The notes beneath the pieces are model-generated. The model searched no databases. It worked only from the letters and a program-made list of their open reading frames with translations, and was not told the DNA's origin. From Plumapathes pennacea (taxonomy: Eukaryota > Cnidaria > Anthozoa > Antipatharia > Myriopathidae): 64,000 nt of DNA. The stretch covers positions 7,642,067-7,706,066 of the forward strand of contig OZ038469.1 of the NCBI GenBank assembly GCA_964036295.1, in the 5' to 3' direction. Made by a program: the position numbers and the translations under genes. This document shows, piece by piece, positions 1-9,836 of the stretch (within the stretch, counting starts at the first letter, position 1; the number at the start of each line of letters is the position of its first letter).

Positions 1-432
1 TTTTTGCCGTGTACGAACACTGTTTTGAGTGGTTCCTTTGCTGGAAGGGGTCTTAAACTTTCTACAACCAGGCAGGAAATCGGTGAGTTGTTAATAATCT
101 ATAACTTGACAACGTGTCCGGCAGTAAAAATCCTAGTTGTGTTAACAAAAAACGTACACATTCGCTGGCTCTGTTCTTGTGTTTATTTCTTAACTACTCC
201 GAGAAAATAAAAACCCTGTTTTGAGTACAAAGCCGTTTGCTATTGAAGAACAAAAATGGTTAAAAGTTTAAGTGAAGTGATCGATTTCAACCGCTGGAAG
301 CACGTTTGTTCACTGAATATTTATTCTGTCTGGGATTGAATGAAAACAGTTTTGCTTGAAGTCTCTGTTTTATGTTTGCTGAAGTATATTTTATATAAAG
401 GTAAAACTACGTCACAGTCATGTAATAAATCC

Positions 433-574
433 CTCATTTGATGGTTTAGCGCGTAATACAGGCCAGCACTTTACTCGTTACTCACATTTTTCCTCGCCCC
501 GCGGAGGGGCTCGAAAAAATACGAGCAACTCGTAAAAATTCCGGCCCGTATTACGTGCTAAACCATCAAATAAG
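433..574. mobile_element. Small palindromic MITE-like element
   Basis: The two ends are inverted copies: the left arm reads from a CATTTGATGG core through GTTTAGCGCGTAATAC, and the right arm is its near-perfect reverse complement, ending CCATCAAATAAG. Arms are about 45 bp and the whole unit about 142 bp, with no coding capacity. It lies in the intron upstream of the first visible reductase exon. I did not resolve a target-site duplication, so the superfamily is open. Confidence 0.7.
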
Positions 575-685
575 ATGTATGTATATCCAAACATAACCAA
601 TCTGGGGGACAAAAAAATATATCCTTTCATCTGTACATTTGTTTTCCTCTTTTACAGTACAGTACTTAATGTCTTGTGTTTGTAG

Positions 686-886
686 GTTGCTAAACTCTTG
701 GGAAGTGGCAAAGTTATTGGAATCTGTGGTACAGATGAGAAGGGTCTGTACATCACAAAGGATTTGGGTTTCGATGCTTTCATCAATTACAAGACATCAA
801 AGAACTTGAGAGAAGAAATTGAGTCCCACTGTCCTGATGGAGTTGATGTATACTTTGACAATGTTGGTGGAGAAGTCAGTGATGAT
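686..886 (+). CDS. PTGR2: Prostaglandin reductase 2-like, internal exon
   Basis: This 201-nt exon encodes 67 residues of the NADPH-binding Rossmann part of a medium-chain dehydrogenase/reductase. Visible blocks are KVIGICGTDEKG (beta strand and dinucleotide-binding turn), LGFDAFINYKT, and PDGVDVYFDNVGGE, the family hallmark. It is bounded by a TGTAG acceptor and a GTGAGT donor, and both ends are in phase 0. Its reading continues directly into the exon at 16586, so the two are consecutive. The family reduces the 13,14 double bond of 15-keto-prostaglandins with NADPH in the cytosol. The resemblance is closer to PTGR2 than PTGR1 because of the PYPPP and NIGKQ blocks in the next exon. Earlier exons lie left of the window. 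Confidence 0.88.
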
Positions 887-898
887 GTGAGTACTTAC

Positions 899-924
899 AG
901 TGGCGCCTAAAAGTTTTAGGACAT
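899..924 (+). repeat. Left terminal inverted repeat of element 1
   Basis: These 26 bp are the exact reverse complement of 7952-7977. The repeat starts 12 bases into the host intron, immediately after the splice donor of the reductase exon. Confidence 0.9.
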
Positions 925-939
925 TTCACGCCCAATTTA

Positions 940-1500
940 TCGTGCACTACATGCACTTTACACGCTGTTGCGTTGACTACACGTATTCATAAACTTGCGT
1001 GTAATCAACGCAATTGCAAAAGCGGCCAAAAACTACACGCAGCTTCGTGGCTCATTAACAGCGTGTATTACACGCAGCTAGAGATGAAGGTGTGACAGCT
1101 CTTTTGTGCGATGACAAAGACGGCTAAACCATTGTTTGTAGTCGTTTGCAGTCGTCAGAGCGAATCTTTCTAAAGCTTTATCCTGAATTCTGTGCTTTTT
1201 GTTCCCGGCCGCTTTTCTAAACTCTTCCACTTTGCTTCTGTAACCACCGAAGTTTATATAAAAAAACTCGTCAGAACGAATCGTTTCGAAAACCGTTCTA
1301 GTATCCTTTACGTGCGGCCGCTTTGATAAACTCTTCCACTTCGCTTCAATAACCTCCGAAGATTTATCCTAAATTCGGCCGCTAATTTATAAACTCGTCC
1401 GAACTAATCTTTCAATTCGTTTTTAAAAAGTTTGCTTCGAAGCTCTTGTTTACGGCCGCTCTATTATTTACACGCTGTGGTCACGCTTTTTGTTTTGGAA
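940..1500. repeat. Left subterminal repeat array of element 1
   Basis: The outer part (940-1085) has repeated CGTGTA and TACACG words. The inner part has degenerate units of about 60-110 bp, each with a CGGCCGC core (1206, exact GCGGCCGC at 1314, 1376, 1453) followed by TAAACTCTTCCACTT-like sequence and CCGAA. The reverse complement of one unit aligns with units on the right side of the element, so the arrays are inverted relative to each other. Confidence 0.75.
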
Positions 1501-2130
1501 TCTGCATAATCAGTCCGACACTGGCACTTCGAAAACCAATATGGATCAAGTAACTTGTGCGCCACCCCAGACGTTTTGGTGGCGTTAAAGTTACCACATG
1601 TTAACTTATACGCCACCCACTTTTTAATTTTTTTTTCTATGAAGGTTTATCATGGATAAAAACACACCGAAATACACCAGCGTTTAGAAAAGCTTTTAAA
1701 AGGATTCATTGTTTACGCAATTTGACACCTCAACGCCTCCTTCGGCTCATTAGCACTAAACGTCTATTGAAACTGATCATTTGTGTTTGTGCTCCTTTGC
1801 ACTCATGTTTCTAGTTAAACTTTTTTCAAGATTTAATTCTAGTGTTTGTAGATGTGTTTGGGTTTAGCGATTCTTTTCGATCAGCGGTGCGCGTATTTTA
1901 TATTTTTAGCTCATATTTCAAGATGTTTTTCCCCTTCCGTTCGGATCTGATATTGTTGGCAATCTTTCAAAGTGGATGTGTTTGTGTTTTGTGATTTTTT
2001 CCCTTCCCATCAGTAGCGCACGAATTTTATATTTTATATTTTTAGCTGCAGGATTTTTTCCTCTAAAGCTTTGATAATTGCCACTTTGATAAATATGAAG
2101 ATGTTTGATGATCACAGACTTTATTTCAGC

Positions 2131-2150
2131 TGGTGGCTCCTAAAGGAGCC
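2131..2150 (-). terminator. Histone-type 3' stem-loop (GGCTCC-TTTA-GGAGCC-ACCA)
   Basis: On the - strand a perfect 6-bp stem GGCTCC/GGAGCC closes a TTTA tetraloop and is followed at once by ACCA. It is preceded by an A-rich run. This is the layout of the stem-loop bound by SLBP at the end of replication-dependent histone mRNAs. An AATAAA lies about 10 nt further on, and another lies about 145 nt upstream at 2297-2292. It is downstream of the small ORF ending at 2388 and 1.6 kb downstream of the transposase stop, so which transcript would use it is open. Confidence 0.55.
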
Positions 2151-2208
2151 ATTTTTAAGGTCGGCGTCTCACGAAAGTGAGAAGCACGACCTTGTTGCGG
2201 CCACGACA

Positions 2209-2262
2209 CCGTCAGTCCGTCAGTCAGTCCATCAGTCAGTCCGTCAGTCAGTCCGTCATCTG
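2209..2262. repeat. CAGT/CCGT tandem microsatellite
   Basis: A run of CAGTCCGT and CAGTCAGT tetranucleotide units with a few substitutions. It makes a spurious low-complexity reading on both strands. Confidence 0.9.
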
Positions 2263-2387
2263 TGTCAACAATAGGCTTCCAAATTAGGAAGTTTATTCCA
2301 AATTTGGGCACGACCACGCATGATGAAATGAAATACATTTCAAGAGATCGATTAACTTTAAAGGCACGGAATTATACGACCTTTTAA

Positions 2388-2630
2388 TCACGGCTTTTGG
2401 TGAAAGTATGAATGCGGAAGATGCTCCAAAGGTTTATACTTGCTCTTGGCCGATACCTCGAGTGTTTCAAGCATCGCCCGATTTTCCTGATAAACTCTGT
2501 GTGAAAACAACATTTCATACTGGCGTAACGGTACGGACTTTATATCGATCGTGTAGTTATTATTTTGTGTGAATGTTTCAGTCGGTTGACCGTACACAGG
2601 AACCCGGCGTTCATCTCTATCGACACTCAT
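2388..2630 (-). CDS. Hypothetical small protein inside element 1
   Basis: This 80-codon ORF starts at an ATG and shows no low-complexity bias. The product is basic and polar with no membrane segment or motif I recognise. It reads in the transposase direction, and the histone-type stem-loop lies about 240 nt beyond its stop. It could be a third element gene, a terminal exon, or a chance ORF. I do not recognise the family. Confidence 0.25.
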   Translation of the reverse strand: MSVDRDERRVPVYGQPTETFTQNNNYTIDIKSVPLRQYEMLFSHRVYQENRAMLETLEVSAKSKYKPLEHLPHSYFHQKP

Positions 2631-3739
2631 TGTGCAGTGGACGCGCGCGATTTAGTTGTTTACATTCCTCAGTTTAAATTTGCCTGGATAACTTACCGCA
2701 AGACTTGAAGTATATTGTGTATGCCGAAGCCCTTGAACGAAAGGTTACTTTGGTGTTCTTCGTTGATAATGAGTTACAATATTATTAAGAGTTCGCTCGA
2801 ACGAACTATGCAAGAAAACAACACATTCTTGTACGTATGTACGTATTCAGTCATCCGGTTAATATTTATCTGTTTCATCGGATTACCGAGACTGTAAATA
2901 TGTGAACCTTCTATGACAGGTCATTCATGTGACTATAATAAACTTCACTCAAAAAGCATTTTGTATTCGTCGTCATTTGAAACCCGAGTTAAAGATTACC
3001 GCGTGAATATGTATACCGCTTGGAAGGAAGTTACGCCGCTCAAAATGATTTAAACACCGGTAAAGCGGGCAAGGTTTGTGCACTTTAGAATAATAATATC
3101 CTGTCAATGTTCGCTTTGAGTTGAGGGGATTAGGCCACTTTGAGGTTTACGAGAAGTTATTTGACTCTCTGAGCTGAGCTGATTACCTCATTAAATATGC
3201 ATGTTACGCTTGATTGAGTGCAAGCGTGTTGCCCTCAGTGGTAAAGCGTGATGTCTTACTTTGCAAAATTTTCCATTCGAATCTCTAAACATACACAGCT
3301 GCTGCACAAACGTGTGCAAAGTTTCAAATCGCTAGCCCTACTGACAGCAACCAGATAGCTCCATACTGAACTCTCTTATTTAGCATCAGTTCTAAATCAA
3401 AGGAACCATTAACACCAAATAGGAGGGTTTAGTGTTGAGCAATTTGAACTTCAATAGCCCACATCTCAGCTGTTCAATGCGCTAAAGAGCTAATTTTTTG
3501 TGTGACCGTTTTTAGACAGGGCATTCCACAGAATTGTCTAAAATCCATATTCCAATATTTTTTGTGACATCACTTTACCACTATATTCACTCAAGGCAAT
3601 CCCTACTTTAGATCAGTTAAGACACAAGCCTGTTGTACGGACTAGACCACAACCAAAGTCTGCCAATCAAAAAGATAGCCGACCTTACAGCGGCATCGCT
3701 GCTTTGATTGTGTGTTTGCTCCAAAGAGCGGGGTTGATT

Positions 3740-4964
3740 TCAGTGTCCCAAAGCCTTCCCATTCCTCTCAATGATGGCTGGAATAACTTTCTGCAGATGG
3801 TCGATGTACGTTCTGCACTTCTCGGCGGTAATTTCGCTCCATTTCTGCTGGATTCCCGCAAGCAGCTCTTCTTTGTTCATGGGTTTCACGATGCGCCGCA
3901 GATGTGACTTCAGCTCGTTCCACATCATCTCGATTGGGTTGAGATCTGGACTTTCAGCGGGAGTCGGCCAGTACGTGACGTCGTTATCCTCAATGAACTG
4001 CATTGCAAGGCGACCTACAACAACAATAAGAAATTAACCAATTAGAACATCATTAACTTAGCAAGAAATACGCGATTCCAGTGTTAATACTTACTCCTGT
4101 GCTTCGGATCGTTGTCTTGTTGAAAACGATAGCCATCAGGAAATACATCGTTTGCAAACGGTACGAGGGAATCGCGAAGAATCGATTCCACGTAGAACTC
4201 CTTCCTCATGATCCCTGTAAACAAGACAATCCCTGTTGCTCCCCTTTTCGAAATCCCTGCCCAAGCGTGGACTTTGTAGGGATGTTTTGGAGTTGGCTTG
4301 AGTTTGGCGGGCATTCCGATCTTTCTAAAGCAGATACGGCCGTGTCGCTCTAACCAAATGCTGCATTCGTCGGTGAATATAACATTGTCAAATGTTTCGT
4401 TGGGCGAACTCCAGGCGGGCAACTCAATTCGCTTCGCGCACGATCTGACAATATTTTGGGCCAGTCTTCCTCCAGCCTAGTTTGTACCGTATAGATTTTA
4501 TAGCGGACAGGGAGGGCTTCATACCAAACTGTTGGTTGAGTAACTTCAGCAAACCTGTAAAAGAAAAATAGTATTTTATCAATGATTGATACTGCCCATA
4601 AAACTTCAGTGCTTCAAATTTCTTGCTGTAAGTTCGAAAAATAGTATTTCGTCAATGATTCATAGATCCTCTGATAGTGCATATAACTTCAATTACCTGG
4701 CGCTGTTAGTTCGTCGTTCTCCTCTAGTTTGGCGTCTATGAAGTCGAAGTGTTGCAGCTGGAACTTCGAAGGGCGCCCACTGCTGATCTTGTAACCGAGT
4801 GTTCCCTGGCTCGCATATTCTTTCAGTATCCTACTCACTGTCTTTCGATTGATGCGAAAACCTTCGACCTCATCCAGCATGCGAGTAATCTGACTTATTG
4901 TTTTGTTTTCAGACAAACGGAGCGAGATTATTCTAAACCTGATAAATGGAGGAGTGCGAGGCAT
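3740..4964 (-). pseudogene. Tc1-type DD34E transposase with two introns, broken
   Basis: Cut-and-paste transposase in three exons: 4964-4697, 4554-4095 and 4014-3740. Introns are 142 and 80 bp with consensus GTAAT/GTAAGT donors and TTTTACAG/TTGTTGTAG acceptors, and phases agree across both. Exon 1 has the paired helix-turn-helix DNA-binding region (RLSENKTISQITRML, then KTVSRILKEY) and a GRPSK linker. Exons 2-3 hold the DDE catalytic fold: FTDEC (first Asp), FQQDNDPKH (second Asp) and SPDLNPIE (Glu), with exactly 34 residues between the second Asp and the Glu. Exon 2 has an in-frame TGA about 40 codons in, followed by a frame change before NETFDNVIF, so this copy is inactive. Most Tc1 transposases are intronless. 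Confidence 0.88.
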
Positions 4965-5236
4965 CTTGAGACCAGTATTAATTTTCCGACGAGTAGTAAG
5001 AACTAGAATGTAAACACCAGAGTCTTCTTGTGTGATTTGAAGAACTGTCTCCTCTGCAGTAAGTCAGACCGCTATTGTTTACATGGATCGTATTTGTCCA
5101 ATGGCTGATGAGTTTGCACAACCTATTGTCATTTGACAGATTGAAATGCAGTCACTGCACTTACTGCCGAGGAAACACCTTGTTTAAATGTATAAAATGC
5201 TTAAAAAGTTTAGTAAGTGACCTTGATTACGTAAAC
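4965..5236. promoter_or_regulatory. Shared divergent promoter region of element 1
   Basis: These 272 bp separate the start codons of the transposase (-) and the BEN gene (+), so both must be driven from here. On the + side there is a CCAAT box at about 5098 and a TATAAAA at 5191-5197, 40 nt before the BEN start. I see no comparable TATA on the - side. Promoter function is inferred from position and motifs only. Confidence 0.5.
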
Positions 5237-7160
5237 ATGAGTCTCAGACGCGCCTTGAAAGTTCCGAACTACGGCTTGTTCTACTTTCCGTCGGACCAGT
5301 CAACAAGCATAGTTCTGACAAAGAATATTGTCAAAGTTTTATCGGGTGACAACACGTCCAAGGGGAGCCGAGTGACGATTAAGTTTGGCCGAGATGTATT
5401 TGAAGCTGAGATTGTCGATGTCCATGGTAAGTTGAAATTTCTCAAATTTCAAACTTATTTGAGGTACATCTCAATGACCCAATTACTAATATGTGTTTAT
5501 TATTCGTTCTCACAGATGACCAGTCCGTTTTAAGAAAACTAGATGAAGAGTTCTGGGCAAGTCAATTCGACAAAGAAAACGCTTTGCCGCCTCCGAAAAA
5601 AACCAAAATGACACCGAAGAAAACGACGCCAAAGAAACCGAAAACGAGAGCTCCAAAGCAGAAAAAAGGACCAAAGGAGAAGGAGCTGGTAAGTTACTAC
5701 TTTTACTGCAGTGAATGGGAACCATTTATATTCTTCGAGTAATACATCGATTATTAACGAACGTTACGAACTAGCGTATTGCTTGCGTTACCGTGAATGT
5801 CGCATTGCATCTTGTTGTGTTGTTGTTGAAGACTCAGTTGTGTTCAATAAGTTAGTCCAGTTCTCTGAACCAGTTTGGCGAATATATCTCGAGTAATACA
5901 CCAATAAAAACAATAACAACAAAAACAATATACGGATTGTTCACGTAACGAACACTTGGATTCTGACTGGACAAATTAGACTTTACTAATTTGTTTTTTT
6001 TTTACCTGCAGGCAACCGTAGTGGCCCGATTTCCTGCTGCCAGGCCTCTGAAACCTATCACTGTGACGAACAATATACCGATTGTTGACATAACAAACAC
6101 TATAACAGCGACTGTTGACACTACTGAAACTGACTCTACTGAAACTGATACACCGGTTGTTGCTGACTCTACTGAAACTGACTTTACACCGATTGTTACT
6201 GACTCTATTGAAACTGACAGTCCACAGAATATTAGCGAAACCGACATTCATATGAGTGTTGTCGAAGACAGCATTGATGAGAACGACAGCTCCTTCTTGG
6301 AAGGAGCTTACCCAGACATTTCACGACATACGGCTTCAAACCTACAAACATCACGATTACTGACAGAAGTACTGACAGCAAACTATGACTTTAACGACAT
6401 GTTTCATGAACCTCATCATGAACCTGACATCCCTGACAAGCCTTTGGGCAACATGTTTCATGAACCTCATCATGAACCTGACATCCCTGACAAGCCTTTG
6501 GGTGACATGATACTGACGGTTTTACAGAAACAAGACTTAATACTGCAACAGTTACAACAACAACAGACAATCCTCAACCAACTGTTGAGTGTTTCAAGAC
6601 TGCCTAGAGGTAAAACGGTCCGGCAGATTCCACCACTTGTTCGCTCAAGCTCGCCACAAGTACCGCCGCCAACAGTGCCAGAAGTACCGCCGCCAGCAGT
6701 GCAGCCAGCAATGCCGCCAACAATGCCCTCAACAGCGACCCCAACAGTGCCACAAGTACCGCTGCCAACAGTGCCAGAAGTACCACCGCCAGCAGTGCAG
6801 CCAGCAATGCCGCCAACAGTGCCCTCAACAGCGACCCCAACAGCGACCCCAACAGTGCCGCCGGCAGACAACCTTTCCCCCGAGGAGCTATTTAAGTTGA
6901 AAATTAGATCGTCCTCTGTAGGAAATTTCGCGGTACATCTGCTGAGAAAAAAGTTTGAACAAAGCGAACTGCTTGGGAAAAACGTAAATGGATGTCGGGG
7001 CAAAGAAAAGCTAGACTCAGCAAGGGTAAACATCATCAAAGAATACGTTTTTCAGATGCATCCAACTAGTCCGAGAGAAGAGGAAAACGTGTGGCGTTTA
7101 TGTGTAAAAGCAATGGACGAGTATATTCGAAGGCCAGTAAAGAAGCGTGTAAGCCAGTAG
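5237..7160 (+). CDS. BEN-domain protein encoded by element 1
   Basis: Exons 5237-5426, 5516-5688 and 6012-7160 join in frame (GTAAGT donors, CACAG and CTGCAG acceptors) to about 503 residues. Residues 1-75 form a globular N-terminal module ending FEAEIVDVHDD. A Lys/Pro-rich stretch with the look of a nuclear localisation signal follows, then an acidic Thr-rich region. Next are two tandem copies of an 18-residue unit containing FHEPHHEPDIPDKPLG, a Gln/Leu-rich coil, and Pro-rich tandem repeats. The C-terminal 85 residues are a BEN domain, with NGCRGKEKLD, a hydrophobic helix and VWRLCVKAMDEYIRR. BEN domains bind DNA and act in chromatin and transcription. The reading frame is intact. An AATAAA sits at 7249. 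The start at 5237 gives the best N-terminal match; an in-frame ATG exists at 5075. Confidence 0.85.
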
Positions 7161-7248
7161 GTTTTATATTATCACAATAACAATCTTGTCAGTTTCAAAA
7201 GGTGTTGTCGATCTTTATATACACTGTTTGCCGTTGAAGAGAAATCAC

Positions 7249-7254
7249 AATAAA
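7249..7254 (+). terminator. Poly(A) signal of the BEN gene
   Basis: A canonical AATAAA lies 89 nt after the BEN stop codon, in contrast to the histone-type stem-loop on the transposase strand. Confidence 0.55.
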
Positions 7255-7269
7255 TAACTTTAGAAAGCA

Positions 7270-7945
7270 ATGCAAAGTAAAGTTGAAGAGAAATCTGAAT
7301 AAATGTTCGGAAGCATTCGAACAGCACAAATTGAAGTAAAAGGAGTTAAACAGCGGCCGCGTTCTACAAGAGAAATCAGATTAAATGTTCGACAGCACTC
7401 GAACGGCAAAGTAAGGCCGCTTACAAACAAGAGAGGTCAGAATAAATGTTCGGAAACATTCGAAGGGCAAAGTAAATGAGTTTAATAGCGGCCGCTTACA
7501 ACAAGATAAATCAGAATAAATTAATGTTTGGAAACATTCGAACGGCAAAGTAAAGAAGTTTAACAGCGGCCATGAATAACAAGATACATCACTGTGATAA
7601 ATGTTCAGAAGCATTCGAATGATGAAGTAACGGAGTTTAATAAAAGCGGCAGCGTTTAACCAAGAATATTCAGTTAGATCGCTTTTGAGCGACAAAAAGG
7701 AGCAAAAGCGGCCCGACGTATCACGATTCGCTTGAAAGAAGCCAATAATTGCAGACAAAAGAATTTTCAGTTCAGAGCGCTGCGTTGACTACACACAGAA
7801 AACTTCAGAAAACAATCGTCTGCATAACAAAAGGTAAACTACACGCAGTAACGTGTAGTACACGCTGTGAGTGTAATACACGCTGCTTGAGTTAATGAGC
7901 TTTAGCGTGTATTACACGTACGTGTAGTGCACGTACTTTACACGC
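7270..7945. repeat. Right subterminal repeat array of element 1
   Basis: Degenerate units of about 65-80 bp read AAATGTTCGGAAGCATTCGA, then GGAGTTTAA, then the GCGGCCGC core. Cores are at 7353 (exact), 7415, 7488 (exact) and 7566, with weaker ones after. The outer 7790-7945 carries CGTGTA/TACACG words like the left end. The orientation is inverted relative to the left array. Confidence 0.75.
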
Positions 7946-7951
7946 GTGGAC

Positions 7952-7977
7952 ATGTCCTAAAACTTTTAGGCGCCACT
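7952..7977 (-). repeat. Right terminal inverted repeat of element 1
   Basis: Exact reverse complement of 899-924 over 26 bp. Confidence 0.9.
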
Positions 7978-8056
7978 ATGCCTTTAATAAGATTTATTGC
8001 CACCTTCACAATCATGTGCAGTACTATTTTATGCTATTATATATATATATATTCTA

Positions 8057-9836
8057 CTAGAAATACGATAATCGCAGATACCCCTCGCTCTGCCATTGAT
8101 TGGACTTTCACTTTGTTTTACTGAAATGTGGACTCAGTCAAGTGTTACACGCAAAGGAAGGAGAAAAAGAGTCGATTGCGTGACGAAGTACGTATTTCCC
8201 ACGGTCGGCACGTCAAATTAATTCATACAGTCTACCAAACACGTTCTCAAAATTGAATACTTAAATTTTGAAACTTGGTTGTCCACCGTAGTACGGGAAA
8301 AAAGGAACACTAATTTTCCAATTTTGAATCCAAGCACAGTTAAATTGGCTTCCTGTACGATTTTTTTTTTACTCTGGACTGCATGCACCAGACTCAGGCA
8401 TGCATATTTAATGAGCTCGAATTGTTTTGTTTGTGAACCCACTCAAAACAGCATGATTTCTCCCAAAATCAAAGCAAAACTTGAACGGTTTACTTCAAAT
8501 TATACACGGGCTTCAGGCCTACAGTAGTCATACTTCAAGGGGCTTGTGAACGATTCGCACTGCAATCACCGTGTCTCTGGTTACAGCATTTGTTACAGTT
8601 TTAGTCTTAAAAGAAAAAAATGAGACATTTGACTAAATCATTCAAGACTCCAAGTTCCGATTGCTCTGAGCGAATACGGTAGCCGAAACTGGCGACAGAA
8701 GCGTATTAAAACAATACTTTGATGGAAAATGATCAGCATACAGATTTTTAAAATATGTTCTTGAAGTGATCGAGTTACACAAGATACGGGATAGAATATA
8801 TTTGTCATGGTGATTGTTCGATTTTCACTGACTGACCTTTGTTGCTTGTCCTTTCTGAATAAGTATCTGAGTTTAACACGAAATGGCGTCTAAAGCTCTC
8901 AGTTTACTTTCAAGCGCTGTTCCCTTTGCGGAGCCGTTTCTTCGGCATGCTTCCCTTCATGATGCTGTCGGTTATAACATGTTTGTCGTCTTTTCTCTAG
9001 ACGTATTTGGCACTGTTTGATCATTTCACGTTTTCGCCTTGCCCGTGCCTGTTCCCTTCTCTTTTGAAGACGAGCTTCATGAGACCGTTCTGTTTCAAGT
9101 TTTCCAGTTTACGTTCTTCGACAACTGCAGCACGCTGTTGTCGGCGTAGAGTGTTGGCTTCATTTTGAGCTAGAAGTCTGCGGGTACTCTGTTCAGACGA
9201 TTCGTTGCCACGTCAGAAAGCTACTCGCTGGCAATTGGATTCTCTTTGCGGAGTCAAGTGCTGTTCTCTTTGAGGGGTGTTTTCTTTGGCTCGCTTGTGT
9301 TCACACCGCTTTTGATCGGCATTCATGTGCTGTTTTCTCTGCGGAGTCTTCTTCTGCACGCTTTTGCTCTTGAAGTTCCCGATTTGCTTTCAAGCGCTGT
9401 TTTCTTTGTGGAGTCGTTTCTTCAGCATGCTTCTGTTTATCATGCTGGCATCTTTTTCTAGACGTATTTGGCGCTGTTTGATTGTTTCACGATTCCGCCT
9501 TGCCCATGCCTGTTCCCTTCTCTTTTGAAGACGAGCTTCGTGAGACCTTTCTGTTTCAAGATTTTTAGTTTTCAAATTCATTTTTGTGAATGCAGTTACG
9601 TACAATTGTCAGTAAAACTAACCACGCACATGTAAAGTTCGACGTTTGAACCGGGTTAACTGATAATTATTATTACGTCATTACATCATTGGCTTAGGCA
9701 CCTGGTCTAAAAGGTTGCCTTATGACAGACTGACTGACGAACATTAAATTTCGAGATGGCAACTCCCTTGGAGTCTCCACACAAAGCGATTTTGCTGCAT
9801 TAGCGCTGTGATTATTACCCTCGCTTCGCCTGGGGA
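8057..9836 (-). mobile_element. Helitron copy A
   Basis: Read on the - strand, the element starts TCCCC after a host A (9837) and ends with TATCGTATTTCTAG before a host T (8056). These are the TC...CTRR termini and A|T target of Helitrons. A short GCAGA/TCTGC-type stem lies just inside the 3' end. It carries an Arg/Glu/Gln-rich reading (9605-9390 and relatives near 9000) matching the N-terminal part of Helitron ORF proteins. At 1.78 kb it is the longest copy here, because the ETAPQREQ-type unit is repeated internally. It has no Rep or helicase domain, so it is non-autonomous. Confidence 0.85.

Larger units (their letters stand above)
899..7977. mobile_element. Element 1: large Tc1-type transposon with BEN cargo gene
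   Basis: The ends are perfect 26-bp inverted repeats (899-924 and 7952-7977) beginning AGTGGCGCCTAAAAG. The TIR contains two small palindromes, GGCGCC and CCTAAAA-G-TTTTAGG. On the left the sequence is TA-CAGTGG, as expected for a TA-target Tc1/mariner element starting CAGTG. The right side reads CCACTATG, so the TA duplication is not clean. Inside the TIRs are CGTGTA-rich subterminal repeats and arrays of a GCGGCCGC motif in inverted orientation. The interior has two divergent genes, an intron-bearing Tc1 transposase (-) and a BEN-domain gene (+). At 7.08 kb it is far longer than the 1.3-2.4 kb usual for Tc1 elements. The transposase is broken, so this copy is not autonomous. Confidence 0.82.

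Noticed and set aside
1206-1459. GC-rich CGGCCGC motifs as a CpG-island promoter of a host gene
   Set aside because: The motifs are spaced units in AT-rich DNA, mirrored at the other end of the element, with no gene start beside them.
6470-7039. Long - strand open reading (189 codons) and a + frame reading at 6589-6900, both low complexity
   Set aside because: They are shadows of the Pro/Gln-rich tandem repeats in the BEN gene; composition is dominated by repeat-derived Gly/Thr/Val or Gln/Arg/Pro runs.
896-7980. A clean TA target duplication around element 1
   Set aside because: TA is present on the left (896-897), but the right flank reads ATG; a mutated duplication is possible but not shown.
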